Part shown: positions 17,510 to 26,941 of the stretch, piece by piece
How the letters are laid out: each line of letters opens with the position of its first letter
How positions within the stretch are numbered: the stretch's first letter is position 1
Source of the DNA: Methylobacterium sp. Leaf125
Lineage (GTDB): Bacteria; Pseudomonadota; Alphaproteobacteria; Rhizobiales; Beijerinckiaceae
Direction of reading: 5' to 3'
Assembly: GCF_001423085.1 (NCBI RefSeq)
Contig: NZ_LMNU01000046.1
Location: forward strand, 62,001-126,000
DNA length: 64,000 nucleotides
The notes under the pieces: model-generated
What the model was told of the DNA's origin: nothing
The model's input: the letters and a program-made list of their open reading frames with translations, nothing else
Database searches by the model: none
Position numbers and translations under genes: made by a program

Positions 17510-18448
17510 GTGATCCGCACCATCGCCAAGGCCCTCCGTCCGTCCACCCGCCGCCTGCGCGGCGGCAGGATCCTTCTGGCCTCCTCGCTGGTCGCCTCCT
17601 CGCTGGTGGCCTTCCCGTTCCTGGCACCGGCTCCGGCCCGGGCAGGCTCCGCGGCCCAGCCGGGCCAGACCATCGGCCTGCCGGCCGGCGCCCAGCTCCC
17701 GGTGGGGCTCTACTTCGTCAACACGTCGAGCTTCGGGGTGCGCGACACGCGCCCGCTGGACTCGGACTCGAACGTCAACCTGCCGGCCTTCGTCTGGGCG
17801 ACGCCCTGGAACCTGCTCGGGGCGCGCCTGAACCTGATCGCGATCCAGCCCGTCGTGGCGTCGAGTCCCCGCGGCACGCCCTACCAGAGCGGCATCGGCC
17901 AGCCGCTCCTCGCCGGGCAGCTCGCCTGGGACCTCGGCAACAAGTTCGGCGTCAGCTACCTCTTCGGCGGCTACCTGCCGATCGAGACCCGTTTCCTGAC
18001 GCAGAACGCGTCGCTGAGCCACCGCTTCGCCGCCAGCTACACCGGGGACGGCCTGAACCTCACGGCCAACCTGCTCTACGGGATCTTCCTCGACCCCGTC
18101 TCACCGCAGGGCGGGGTCTATCCCGACTACCTCAACCTCGACCTCACCGCGACGAGGAAGTTCGGGAAGTGGGAGGTCGGCCCCGTGGCCTTCGCCTCCA
18201 CGGACCTGCCGACCCGGTTTCCGGACTACCAACGCCAGGGCCAGATCGCGGTGGGCGGCCTCGTCGGCTACAATTTCGGCCCGGTGAACCTGCAGGCCTA
18301 CGTCACCCAGGACGTGGTCGAGCGCCGGTACGGCGGACGCGAGACGCGCGGCTGGCTCCGGGTCATCGTGCCGATCTACAAGGAGAGCACCAACGCCGCC
18401 GCGCCCACCCGGCCGGTCGCGGGTCCGGGCCGGCTCGCCGGCCGATAG
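17510..18448 (+). CDS. Predicted outer-membrane beta-barrel, phenol-degradation MetA-like
   Basis: 312-residue exported protein. A signal peptide with a duplicated 15-base segment (SSLVASSLVAF) ends near APARAGS. The rest alternates aromatic and polar residues in beta-strand style (VGLYFVNTSSFGVRD, NLTANLLYGIFLDPVS, GQIAVGGLVGYNFGPVNLQAYVTQDV), as in the Phenol_MetA_deg-type transporter family. I chose GTG 17510 because GGGAG sits seven bases upstream; upstream in-frame starts lack a signal. Role probably uptake or sensing of small hydrophobic compounds, which is inference. Confidence 0.65.
   Translation: MIRTIAKALRPSTRRLRGGRILLASSLVASSLVAFPFLAPAPARAGSAAQPGQTIGLPAGAQLPVGLYFVNTSSFGVRDTRPLDSDSNVNLPAFVWATPWNLLGARLNLIAIQPVVASSPRGTPYQSGIGQPLLAGQLAWDLGNKFGVSYLFGGYLPIETRFLTQNASLSHRFAASYTGDGLNLTANLLYGIFLDPVSPQGGVYPDYLNLDLTATRKFGKWEVGPVAFASTDLPTRFPDYQRQGQIAVGGLVGYNFGPVNLQAYVTQDVVERRYGGRETRGWLRVIVPIYKESTNAAAPTRPVAGPGRLAGR
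17579..17608. repeat. 15-base tandem duplication in signal peptide
   Basis: Two near-identical 15-base units (17579-17593, 17594-17608) duplicate SSLVA in the leader of the barrel protein. Confidence 0.8.
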
Positions 18449-18618
18449 GCGCTGCCCGTGCGTGGTATACTGAATTCTTTCTGAACTCGACAAGTCCACG
18501 TCCAGGCCAAGCCTGATAATCCATGACAATAAAGTCAAGCAACACCGCGGAACATGCGAGCCAGGATAGACTTACAGCCGCACTGTGCCGCTCGTGAGCA
18601 CATGACTGGAAGTCAAAC

Positions 18619-18939
18619 ATGAAAACCCTCGCAATGGTTCTGGCATCGAGCCTGATGTTCGCCAGCTTTTCCCTCGGCTCCGCCTCGGCCGCCCCGGGCC
18701 TGACCCAGGCCGAGCGGATGCGCGCCAGCTCGTCCATCGGCCATGCGGGCAACTACAAGGCGCGCAAGTACCACATGCGCCATCGCGGCCATGGCCATGA
18801 CGCGATCCATCAGTCCCGCGCCCATCGCCTGCACCACACCCGCAACCGCCTGATGCATGGCGATCCGAACGCCCGCAATCCGATGCTGCCCGGCTACGCC
18901 CAGCAGCGCGGCAACACCTCGGGCGGCCCGCGCTACTGA
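18619..18939 (+). CDS. Small secreted His-rich protein
   Basis: 106-residue exported protein. The signal peptide MKTLAMVLASSLMFASFSLG is followed by SASAAP. The mature part holds ten His in about 82 residues (HMRHRGHGHDAIHQ and AHRLHHTRNRLMHG), suggesting metal or acid binding. The C-terminus QQRGNTSGGPRY resembles the end of the two GNANQQNFP family proteins, with Tyr in place of the final Cys. Monocistronic; a lower-GC leader region with a possible promoter precedes it. Function unknown. Confidence 0.75.
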   Translation: MKTLAMVLASSLMFASFSLGSASAAPGLTQAERMRASSSIGHAGNYKARKYHMRHRGHGHDAIHQSRAHRLHHTRNRLMHGDPNARNPMLPGYAQQRGNTSGGPRY

Positions 18940-19148
18940 GCGCTTCCGGGCGGGCCCGAGCCCCGCGGCGCCGTTCTTCGTCCGCGCCGGGTTCCGGTTT
19001 TGCCCGGAGCCGCTTCGCGGACCCGTCCAGCCCGGCCGGCCGCGCATCCCGCCGCACGGGGTGACGACGGCCGGCCGCGTCGGCTAAGCACGGGGCCGGC
19101 GCGGCCCGGACCGTGGCGCGCCGTCGGCGTGAACGAGGACCGGAACCG

Positions 19149-20414
19149 ATGCCCCCGTGGCCGCCGAGCCTGCAGGACGCGCGCTGGCGGGTCGGCCTCT
19201 TCACCCTGCTCTACCTCTACCAGGGGCTCGTCGCCGGCTTTGCCCTGACGGCGCTGGCCAACCACTTCGCCGCCATGGGCGCCTCCACCGCGGAGGTGGG
19301 CCGTCACCTCGCCGTGGTGGGTCTGCCCTGGGTCCTGCAGCCCCTGCTCTGGGGACCGGTGATCGACCGGGCGACGCCCGACAGCATGGGGCCACGCCGC
19401 CGCTGGCTCGTCCTCGCCCTGGCGGGCGCCCAGGCGAGCCTCGCCGGCCTGCTCCTTCTCGGCGGCGCCCCGAACCTCACGGCCGTCAGCCTCGTCCTCC
19501 TCCTGCACAGCCTGGCGGCCTCCCTGGCCGACACCGCCACCGACCGCCTGATCGCCGACAGCGTCCCGGCCGGCGAGCTGGGACGCACCAGCGCGGCCAC
19601 GCGGGCGGGCTTCGTGCTCGGCAGCGCCGCCGGAACCGCCCTCTTCGCCTGGGTGCTGGAGGCGGGGGGCTTCGCCGCCGCGGCGGGCGCCCTCCTCGGC
19701 CTGACCACCCCCATCGCCCTGGCGGCCGCGCTCGTGCGCGAGGTCCCGGGGGACAGGCTCCTCGCCTGGCAGCGGCACGGGCCGGCCCGCGCGGCCGGAG
19801 CAAGCCGGATCGCCGCGGCGACCGCCTTCGTGCGCGGGCTCGCCGACGGCTTCCGGAGCCGCGACGCGGCGCGCCTGCTGGCGCTGTGCTTTGCCATCGA
19901 TTTCGGTCTGGCGCCGTTCCAGGTGCCCTTCGCCGTCGCCCTGGTGCAGGCGCATGGCTGGGACGCGGGCGGCCTCTCGCGCCTGCAGGCCCTGCTCGCC
20001 CTCCTGGGCGGAACCCTCGGGGCCGCGGGCATCGGCGCCTCCGTCGACCGTCTCGGTCCGGGGCCGGCCCTGCGCGCCCTCCTGGTCGCCTGCGCGGTGG
20101 CGTTCGGGATCGCGGCCGTGTTGATCGCGGCCGGGCTGGAGGCCGCCACAGGGCCCGTCATCCTGGGGCTCGCCAACGTCGTGCCGGCTCTCCTCTACGT
20201 CGCCCTGCTGCCCACCGTGCTCCTGGCGACCCGCACCGGACGGGCCTCGGCCACGCAGTTCCAGATCTACATGGCGGCGATGAACCTTGGCGACGTCGCC
20301 GGCTCGGCGCTCGCCGGCGGCCTCGCCGCGACGGTTCCCCCGGCCCTCGTCGCCCTCGGTGTCGCCCTGCTGTTCCTCCTCGGCACCCGGGTCGCCCGGG
20401 CGCCCGCCGGGTGA
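19149..20414 (+). CDS. MFS transporter, AmpG/PAT-like
   Basis: 421-residue, about 12-TM permease. It starts MPPWPPSLQDARWRVGLFTL; motif YLYQGLVAGFALTALANHF and WVLQPLLWGPVIDRATPDSMGPRRRWLV are typical of the AmpG/acetyl-CoA transporter (PAT) branch, and QFQIYMAAMNLGDVAGSALAG is in the C-half. ATG 19149 is preferred over the GTG at 19113 because the family N-terminus starts here. The lytic transglycosylase 450 bases downstream is compatible with muropeptide recycling, but the link is only inference. Confidence 0.78.
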   Translation: MPPWPPSLQDARWRVGLFTLLYLYQGLVAGFALTALANHFAAMGASTAEVGRHLAVVGLPWVLQPLLWGPVIDRATPDSMGPRRRWLVLALAGAQASLAGLLLLGGAPNLTAVSLVLLLHSLAASLADTATDRLIADSVPAGELGRTSAATRAGFVLGSAAGTALFAWVLEAGGFAAAAGALLGLTTPIALAAALVREVPGDRLLAWQRHGPARAAGASRIAAATAFVRGLADGFRSRDAARLLALCFAIDFGLAPFQVPFAVALVQAHGWDAGGLSRLQALLALLGGTLGAAGIGASVDRLGPGPALRALLVACAVAFGIAAVLIAAGLEAATGPVILGLANVVPALLYVALLPTVLLATRTGRASATQFQIYMAAMNLGDVAGSALAGGLAATVPPALVALGVALLFLLGTRVARAPAG

Positions 20415-20479
20415 CGGGTCGGCGGCTCAGGCCGCCGCGACGGGGGGCCGGCCCCGGACCAGCCGGGGCGGCCGACGCC

Positions 20480-20698
20480 CTACCAGCCGTTTCGCGCCCG
20501 CCGCGCCCGGTTCCTGCGTCGGCGAGAGATCGAGGCCCGGAGCGCGTAACCCAGCACAAATCCGAACAGAATCAGCCCCGGAACGTACCATCCCAGGATG
20601 ATCGGCGCCGGTATGCTGGCAACATAGGCAACGCATGCGTCCCAATAAGGCAGAATGAACGCAACAAAACTGTCCCAATACGTTTTCAACAAATCCAT
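20480..20698 (-). CDS. Small membrane protein
   Basis: 72-residue protein with two hydrophobic stretches (FVAFILPYWDACVAYVASIP and IILGWYVPGLILFGFVLGYAL) and a very basic C-terminal tail rich in Arg. GAGG precedes the ATG at 20698; an in-frame ATG at 20740 would add 14 hydrophilic residues. It lies divergent to the lytic transglycosylase gene. No family recognised. Confidence 0.6.
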   Translation of the reverse strand: MDLLKTYWDSFVAFILPYWDACVAYVASIPAPIILGWYVPGLILFGFVLGYALRASISRRRRNRARRARNGW

Positions 20699-20871
20699 CA
20701 GCCTGCGCCTCGATTGGGACCCGCAAGTTACGAGCGGCATTCTGCGCGAAGCTATGCCATAAGTTCGACGCGAATGTCACCTTTCGCGCAACCGTCTGGA
20801 GACACCTCCCGTTGGGACCACTGACGCCTCCGCCCGGCGCCTGGGCCGTGAGGCAAACGAGGGACATCGAA

Positions 20872-21600
20872 GTGCCGAAGGCTCGATCGCTGATCGCCCT
20901 GGGTCTGTTCTGCGTGGCCGCGGACGCGCAGGCCCAGCCCGCCCGCATGGTCCTGGCGCATGCCGATCATCTGATCCCGCTCCTCGCGGGCACGGATCTC
21001 CGCCCAGCCCAGCGCGGCGACCGGACGGCCTACCGGCTGATCGTTCACCGCGAGGCGGCGTCGGAGGGGTTGCCGGCCGCGATTGCCGACGCCGTGACGC
21101 AGATCGAGAGCGCCTACGATCCGACCGTCATCGGGGGTGCCGGCGAGATCGGCCTGATGCAGGTTCGGCCGACCACCGCCGCGATGCTCGGGTTCCGGGG
21201 CAGCGCGGCGGAGCTGGCCCAGCCCTCAGTCAACGTCCGGTACGGTGTCCGGTACCTGGCCGAAGCCTGGCGCCTGGCCAAGGGTGACCTCTGCCGGACC
21301 CTGATGAAGTACCGGGCCGGCCATGGCTCGGAGGTCATGTCGCCCCTGTCGATGACCTATTGTCACCGCGCCCAGTCTGTTCTCGACCTCCCGGAGGACC
21401 AGCGCACGGCGCAGGCGCCTTTCGGATCCCCTCCGCGATCCCAGCGGGCCTCCCTGGGCAAGACGCCGCTCCCGAAGGGGTTGAAGCGGGGAACGCCGGA
21501 ATTCGAGACGGCCTACTGGGCCGCACACGAGGCCCGCATCGCGAAGCTCAAGGCGCGCGTGCAGGCCAACTGGCGGGCGCGGAGCGCGAAGCCCGTCTAG
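20872..21600 (+). CDS. Lytic murein transglycosylase (SLT domain)
   Basis: 242-residue exported peptidoglycan lyase. A signal peptide (LIALGLFCVAADAQAQ) precedes the SLT domain: catalytic Glu79 in QIESAYDPTVIGGAGEIGLMQV, then PSVNVRYGVRYLAEAWRLAKGD and MKYRAGHG. A proline/basic C-terminal tail follows. GTG 20872 with GAGGG upstream is preferred since the signal then begins at once; an upstream ATG at 20812 would add 20 residues. Flagellar clusters often carry rod-associated lytic enzymes, and FlgJ here lacks one, so this could serve that role; that is inference. Confidence 0.85.
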   Translation: MPKARSLIALGLFCVAADAQAQPARMVLAHADHLIPLLAGTDLRPAQRGDRTAYRLIVHREAASEGLPAAIADAVTQIESAYDPTVIGGAGEIGLMQVRPTTAAMLGFRGSAAELAQPSVNVRYGVRYLAEAWRLAKGDLCRTLMKYRAGHGSEVMSPLSMTYCHRAQSVLDLPEDQRTAQAPFGSPPRSQRASLGKTPLPKGLKRGTPEFETAYWAAHEARIAKLKARVQANWRARSAKPV

Positions 21601-21752
21601 GGCCTGCCAGGCTCGTCTCGAGCCGGACAGACCCTCGCTTCCCGGCGTGACGCTTGTCGTCTCGGGATAACCGGGTCCCCCTGATCCCTGACGAACGCGA
21701 GGCGATGCGCGGGCCCATCGACGCCTGATCGGAGCCCGCATCCCTGCGGGGC

Positions 21753-22814
21753 TCACGAATCTCCGAGCGTGAAGTCGTTCGCGGCACGCACCAGGAAATA
21801 GTGTCGGAGCCGACGGCGCAGCGTCAGGGCGATCCGCGGCGAGCCGATGCAGATCAGCCGGAACAGGGTCCAGCGGCTGAAGAGCGGCAAGCGATAATGG
21901 CGGGACAGCAGGATGCGGAGCGCCATCCATTTCCGCCCCGCCAAGGCGGCGTCGACCGTGGCGCCGACGGCGACCCTGGCGAGGAGCACATCGCGCGCCG
22001 CGGCAATCTCCGTCCCGCCGCGGATCGCCTGGACGGATTCGTAGAACAGGTCCTGCCGGCGGTTGATCAGGTCCGATCGCGCGATGGAATTCGACGTCAG
22101 CCGATATTCCGAGACGAACGTGTCGATGAAGACGAATGCGTGCGGATCGGCCTTCTCGCCGAGGCGGATGCCGAAATCCGCATCGACGCAATCCCCGACC
22201 TCGTCCTCGGAGCGGAAGCCCATCGCGCGGGCGCGCGCCGACGAGACCAGGTAGCTGTTGTTGGGCATCTGCTGCAGGAGCGCCGCGACGAGGGGCACCG
22301 GCTGCGCGCCGGCCTCGTCCGGCACGCGATGATAGGTCCGGTTCCAGGTCTGGGTGCGCTTCGGGAGAACCTTGCCCGTCTCGTCGATGACGTACTGCAT
22401 GCCGTAGACGCACAGACAGCCCGGATGAGCATCCCAGGTGTTCGTGAGATGTTGGATCGCATCGTCGCACAGGCGATCGTCGTCGTGCAGCAGGATCAGC
22501 CTCTCGCCCTTCGCCGCCGCGAACAACGCATTGATATTCCCCGCCTGCCCGGCGCGCGGCACGTTGTGCCGATAATGAATGGCCACCTCGGGCGTGGCGG
22601 GCATGCTGGAAATCATCGCCCCGCTGGCTGTTCCGCTCGAATCGTCTCCGATGAGAATTTCCAGGGGACGGTATTGCTGCGATAGACAGCTCTCGACAGC
22701 CTGCCTCAGAAAGTCCGGGCGGTTGCAGGTCGGAATACAGATCGAGATCAAATCTTTCTGTCTATCTATCTTCTTATTTCCCTCCCCCGATTTTGTCTTA
22801 TGCGTGCTTTTCAT
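21753..22814 (-). CDS. Family 2 glycosyltransferase
   Basis: 353-residue inverting glycosyltransferase with a GT-A fold: ISICIPTCNRPDFLRQAVES at about 23-42, the nucleotide-binding EILIGDDSSG and the metal-binding HDDDRLCDD (DXD-type). Basic residues and helices dominate the C-terminus. The ATG overlaps the flippase stop (ATGA), so they form a two-gene operon for surface glycan synthesis. The first 25 codons are clearly less GC-rich than the rest of the window. Confidence 0.88.
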   Translation of the reverse strand: MKSTHKTKSGEGNKKIDRQKDLISICIPTCNRPDFLRQAVESCLSQQYRPLEILIGDDSSGTASGAMISSMPATPEVAIHYRHNVPRAGQAGNINALFAAAKGERLILLHDDDRLCDDAIQHLTNTWDAHPGCLCVYGMQYVIDETGKVLPKRTQTWNRTYHRVPDEAGAQPVPLVAALLQQMPNNSYLVSSARARAMGFRSEDEVGDCVDADFGIRLGEKADPHAFVFIDTFVSEYRLTSNSIARSDLINRRQDLFYESVQAIRGGTEIAAARDVLLARVAVGATVDAALAGRKWMALRILLSRHYRLPLFSRWTLFRLICIGSPRIALTLRRRLRHYFLVRAANDFTLGDS

Positions 22815-24271
22815 TGCCTTCTCAAGCCGCTGAATACAAACCCCACATTGTCTCTCAACTGCCTGAAAGCGCAGGAAAACAAGATACCGAAGAACACTGT
22901 CACGAAAATCGCAAAAATCAAGACCATCAAAAGATTTGGTTGGAATTGCGTTGTAAATTCGGCACGGACGATTTCTGCGACCACAAAAGCGGAGATCGAA
23001 GCACCGCAGGGTGCAATAATCGCTGACGCGAGCTCACTCCACCTGAGAGATAGACTATAAACCATCACGCCAAACGTGATTGGCGCCTCGCAAAGCAGCA
23101 GCAGCGAGTATGTGATGACGGTTTCCTGTAAGTTTGAATTCTCAATCAGGAAGATGCCCAGGAGGACAATCGACGTCTTTGCCACGATGAGGCCCAGCAG
23201 CGTTCCCGGCCGTCCCATCGCAATGAGGTACGAGCCGCAGATGAACTGGATGCATTGAACGCCCCCGACGATCAGCAGCGGGCGCACGATCGCATCGGCC
23301 CCCATCCATTGGCTCCCCAGGGCAAGACGGACGAGATCGGGTGCCAGCGCAGCCACACCAAGGAAAACCGGCGTTCCGAAATAGGCGCAGAGCGACACCG
23401 TGCGGAGGAACGAACGGGACAGCCGCTGCCGATCGGAGGCGATCCGAGACAGGAAACTCAGGGCGACGGCCGAGACACTGACCTGGACCAGCTGGGTCAG
23501 CGTCTGATCGATGCGCATGGAGACGGCGAAGAGCCCCAGGGAGGCGGCCCCGTGGCGACTGAGGATCACGAAATCGATACTCCGCATGGCCACGAAGTCG
23601 ATCGCCCGGAGGAGGACGAGGCTGACGCCGAAGCGCAGCAACTGCCGCAACACGGCAGGATCGAGCGCCCGGGACGGACGCCAGGTCGAGCGCGACCAGA
23701 GCCAGATGGCCGAGAGGACGACCTGCGTGCTGAACTGGCCCAGCAGCGCCCAGGCGCCCCACTGGTTCAGGGCGAGGCTGAGCCCGACCACCCCGCTCGC
23801 GAAGATCCCGAACACGGTCCGCAAGGCGAGCGCGCGAAACAGCTCGGCACGCCGATACAACGCTTCCTGAAAGCTGATCAGGACCAGGATCGGACAGAAC
23901 AGGGCGGCGTATTGGAGATAGGGCGCCAGCGCGTCCGCCTTCACGACCCGGGCAATCGGCAGGGCGGCGGCGATGAGGATGCCGGCCAGGACCACACTGC
24001 CGACCAGGGAGACGTAGAGGGCGAGGTCGGGATCGCCCGGCCGCAACTGCGGACGCTGCACGAGCGCGTCGCCCATGCCGAAGTCGGCAACCAGCGCCAG
24101 GAAGCTGACCACCACGATCGCCGTGGATGCGAAGCCGAATTCATCGGGCGTGACGAAGCGCGCGATCAGGATGAACAGCAGCACGCTCATCAGGCGGCCG
24201 ACGATGTTCTGCAGCAGGGACCAGAACAGCCCCTGCATCGCCCGTGAACGCAGCGTCTGGTTCCGGCTCAT
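22811..24271 (-). CDS. Polysaccharide flippase, Wzx/RfbX type
   Basis: 486-residue multi-pass membrane protein of the MATE/MVF (oligosaccharidyl-lipid flippase) superfamily. It starts MSRNQTLRSRAMQGLFWSLL and contains the family motif IARFVTPDEFGFASTAIVVV and GDALVQRPQLRPGDPDLALY, then about 12 to 14 TM segments. It would flip lipid-linked sugar units across the inner membrane. It is upstream of and coupled to the GT2 gene. The last 60 codons are markedly AT-richer than the first 400. The longer in-frame extension to 24541 is Arg/Gly-rich and unlikely to be coding. Confidence 0.88.
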   Translation of the reverse strand: MSRNQTLRSRAMQGLFWSLLQNIVGRLMSVLLFILIARFVTPDEFGFASTAIVVVSFLALVADFGMGDALVQRPQLRPGDPDLALYVSLVGSVVLAGILIAAALPIARVVKADALAPYLQYAALFCPILVLISFQEALYRRAELFRALALRTVFGIFASGVVGLSLALNQWGAWALLGQFSTQVVLSAIWLWSRSTWRPSRALDPAVLRQLLRFGVSLVLLRAIDFVAMRSIDFVILSRHGAASLGLFAVSMRIDQTLTQLVQVSVSAVALSFLSRIASDRQRLSRSFLRTVSLCAYFGTPVFLGVAALAPDLVRLALGSQWMGADAIVRPLLIVGGVQCIQFICGSYLIAMGRPGTLLGLIVAKTSIVLLGIFLIENSNLQETVITYSLLLLCEAPITFGVMVYSLSLRWSELASAIIAPCGASISAFVVAEIVRAEFTTQFQPNLLMVLIFAIFVTVFFGILFSCAFRQLRDNVGFVFSGLRRQ

Positions 24272-25252
24272 GGTTGCCCGGCCCAAACGCTGAGACACAT
24301 CGGGGGCCCGGCGCAGGGAGTGACCGTCATTCCGATCGTGGTTCCTCGATGTCGTCGATCCAGCGCCTCGGATGCTCCCGGCCCGTCCCGAGACCGGCCC
24401 GGGGACTCCTGCGTGACAGCCCCCCCCCGCACAGAAACGGCCCGGCCGGGGCCGAAGCGTGCACAGGGTCTGACAGGGTCGGCTCGAAGAAGCCAGCGCG
24501 GCCCCCGCGCTCATCGCGCGGCGACCACCCGACCTCCACACCGCCCGCCGCGTGACTCCAAGATCAGGCAGCGGTGTCCGCGGTGAGGGCGGGGGAGCGA
24601 TGACAGGAAACGGCGTCCTGCGGACGCGACCTCGACACCGTCGACCAGCGCGAAGTCTGCAGCGGTCGCGTTCGAGACTTCGGCGCCCCCGACCGAATGG
24701 CGCCCTTTCGATCGCGCGCCCTCTCCCGGCGCGGAGGGCGGCGGCCGCGCGGTCCGGTCAGGGGCCCTGCGAGGTCTCTTCGGGGCGCCGCGCGCCACCG
24801 CCCCGGAGCGCACAGGTCCGGCGGGGGACTGTCGGGCCGGGAGAGAGCGAGCCTCGGGGTCCGGCCAAGAACCGCCGGTCGCTCGGGAGGCCGGCGCGGG
24901 CTGCGGCCTCGTGGGGCGCGGCCAGATCCACGCGCCGCGGCCAAGTCGACGCGCCGCGGCCGGAACCCCACACGGCCCCGGCCCGCCGCGCCGCCCGCGA
25001 TCGTTCCGGGGCGGCGCTCGACCCAGCCGGTCCGACCCCCTGACGGGCGCGGCCTCAGACCCGCTCGCCCTGCGCCGTCCCCCGTGTCGCGCGAGACCGC
25101 CTCCGGTCCAACCCGGTCGGCGACCCGGGTCTGAACGGGGCCCCCTCCGTCCTGCAGAGGGGGTCCGCGCGCAAGAAGCCGACGGCATCGACCGGACCCG
25201 CTCCGATCCGGGACGGCGCGCAGAGGCCGGAACCTGGCGCGCGCCGCGCGTC
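24272..25252. other. 981-base spacer without a recognisable gene
   Basis: Extremely GC-rich sequence with open frames on several strands, but all give Arg/Pro/Gly-rich low-complexity products with no signal, domain or credible ribosome site. It contains an imperfect 19-base tandem repeat near 24930-24961. I see no RNA gene or mobile-element end. Confidence 0.6.
24930..24961. repeat. 19-base-period repeat in the spacer
   Basis: The 13-mer acgcgccgcggcc occurs at 24930-24942 and 24949-24961. Confidence 0.7.
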
Positions 25253-26941
25253 TCAGGCCGCCCGAACGGTCGTCAGGAACCGCCGCACCTCGCCGGACAG
25301 GTGTTCGGATTGGCGGGAGACCTCGGACGCGGAGGTGAGCACGTGGGCCGCAGCCGTCCCGGTGTCGTCGGAGGCGCGCGCCACACCGGCGATGTTGTGG
25401 GTCACCTCGGCCGTGCCGCTCGAGGCCTGGGCCACGTTGCGCACGATCTCCTGGGTCGCGGCGCTCTGCTGCTCGACCGCCGCCGCGATCCCGGCCGCCA
25501 CGTCGTTGATGTCGCGGATCCGCCCCGTGATGCCGTGGATGGCCGAGACGGCCTGATCGGTGCCCCCCTGGACCTGTCCGATGCGCTGGCCGATCTCCTG
25601 GGTGGCGCGCGCCGTCTGGTTGGCCAATTCCTTCACCTCGGCGGCCACCACGGCGAAGCCGCGGCCGGCCTCGCCGGCGCGCGCCGCCTCGATCGTGGCG
25701 TTGAGCGCCAGGAGATTGGTCTGGCCCGCGATGTTGGAGATCATTCCCACCATCGCGCCGATCTGCTCGGCCGCCTGGCTGAGCGCCCGCACGAGCTGCG
25801 TCGTCTGATCGGCCTCCGACACCGCCGCCTGAGCCAGGTCGGCCGAGCTTGCCACTTGCCGGCCGATCTCCTGCACGGACGTCCCGAGTTCCTCCGCGGC
25901 GGCCGCCACCGTGCCCACGTTGGCGGCGGCTTCCTCGGCCGCCGCCGCGACCGTGGCGGATTGGACGGCCGTCTGCCGGGCATTGGCCGTCATCTGCTGG
26001 GCGGTCGCCTGCAAATCGGTCGACGACGACGACACCAGCCCGACGATCCCCCCGACCGCCTGCTCGAAGCTGTCGGCCAACTCGACCATCGTGCGCCGAC
26101 GTTCCGCCGCCGCGGCCGTGTCGGCGACCTGGCGGAGGTCCGCCTCCTCCGCCGCCTTGCGCGACACCATGGCCTTGATGTTGTCGACGGCGCGGCCCAG
26201 CGCCCCGATCTCGTCGCCGCGCCGACTCTCCGGGATTTCGGCCTCGATCTCACCGGCCGCCATGCGCTCCAGCACCGCCACGAGGCGCGTGATCGGGCGC
26301 TGGATGTTGAGCATCAGGAGAATCGCCGCCGCAAGCAGGCTCATCAGCATCGCGGCGCCGGCGAGCAGACCGACCTGTCGCGCGCCGCTCACCTGCTCGG
26401 CGCTGCTCTGCATCGCCTGATCGGTGAAGCCGCGGGCGTTGGCCACGGCCTGGTCGATGATCCCCTCGATCTGGACGATCTGGTCCATGATCGCCTTTCG
26501 GGCGGCACCGGCGGTGTTCGCATCGACCCCCTGGCCGCGCAGGTCGGCGCGCCCGATCACGGCATACCGGCCCACGGCGGCGGCGAGGTTCTCCAGAGCC
26601 GTCCCGCTCTCGCGCAGGACCTCCGGCTTCAGCGCCAGCGCGATAGGTCGTTCCAGCCCGCGCTTGGCACGCTCGGCGTCCCTCACGGCGCTGGCAGCGG
26701 CGGCATCAACCTCAGACTTCGTTCGCGACAGATCCACGTCCTTGAAGTTGAGCTGGATGCGATTCAAGGCGACCTGTGCTTGGGAGATCCCCGACAGAAT
26801 GGTCTGCTCCCGAGCGACAGCCTCGATCGCGTCGGAGATTTGGTGATTACTGTTCCATTGGTAGCCCATGACGCCGAGGGCGAACAGCGCCGTCACCGAA
26901 GACGAGAGAATAAGCTTACGCCCTATAGTCATAACAGGCAT
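25253..26941 (-). CDS. Methyl-accepting chemotaxis protein
   Basis: 562-residue transmembrane chemoreceptor. TM1 is near the N-terminus (KLILSSSVTALFALGVMGY), then a helical periplasmic sensor of about 150 residues with a four-helix-bundle look, TM2 (LLAGAAMLMSLLAAAILLML), a HAMP domain and the methyl-accepting signalling domain with the hairpin tip ISNIAGQTNLLALNATIEAA and AGRGFAVVAAEVKELANQT. The start is uncertain: ATG at 26941 or 26932, with no clear ribosome site. The first 200 bases and the upstream spacer are lower in GC than the rest. Ligand unknown. Confidence 0.92.
   Translation of the reverse strand: MPVMTIGRKLILSSSVTALFALGVMGYQWNSNHQISDAIEAVAREQTILSGISQAQVALNRIQLNFKDVDLSRTKSEVDAAAASAVRDAERAKRGLERPIALALKPEVLRESGTALENLAAAVGRYAVIGRADLRGQGVDANTAGAARKAIMDQIVQIEGIIDQAVANARGFTDQAMQSSAEQVSGARQVGLLAGAAMLMSLLAAAILLMLNIQRPITRLVAVLERMAAGEIEAEIPESRRGDEIGALGRAVDNIKAMVSRKAAEEADLRQVADTAAAAERRRTMVELADSFEQAVGGIVGLVSSSSTDLQATAQQMTANARQTAVQSATVAAAAEEAAANVGTVAAAAEELGTSVQEIGRQVASSADLAQAAVSEADQTTQLVRALSQAAEQIGAMVGMISNIAGQTNLLALNATIEAARAGEAGRGFAVVAAEVKELANQTARATQEIGQRIGQVQGGTDQAVSAIHGITGRIRDINDVAAGIAAAVEQQSAATQEIVRNVAQASSGTAEVTHNIAGVARASDDTGTAAAHVLTSASEVSRQSEHLSGEVRRFLTTVRAA

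Noticed and set aside
24272..25252. Possible basic protein gene on either strand in the spacer
   Set aside because: Products are Arg/Pro/Gly-rich without ribosome site or domain.
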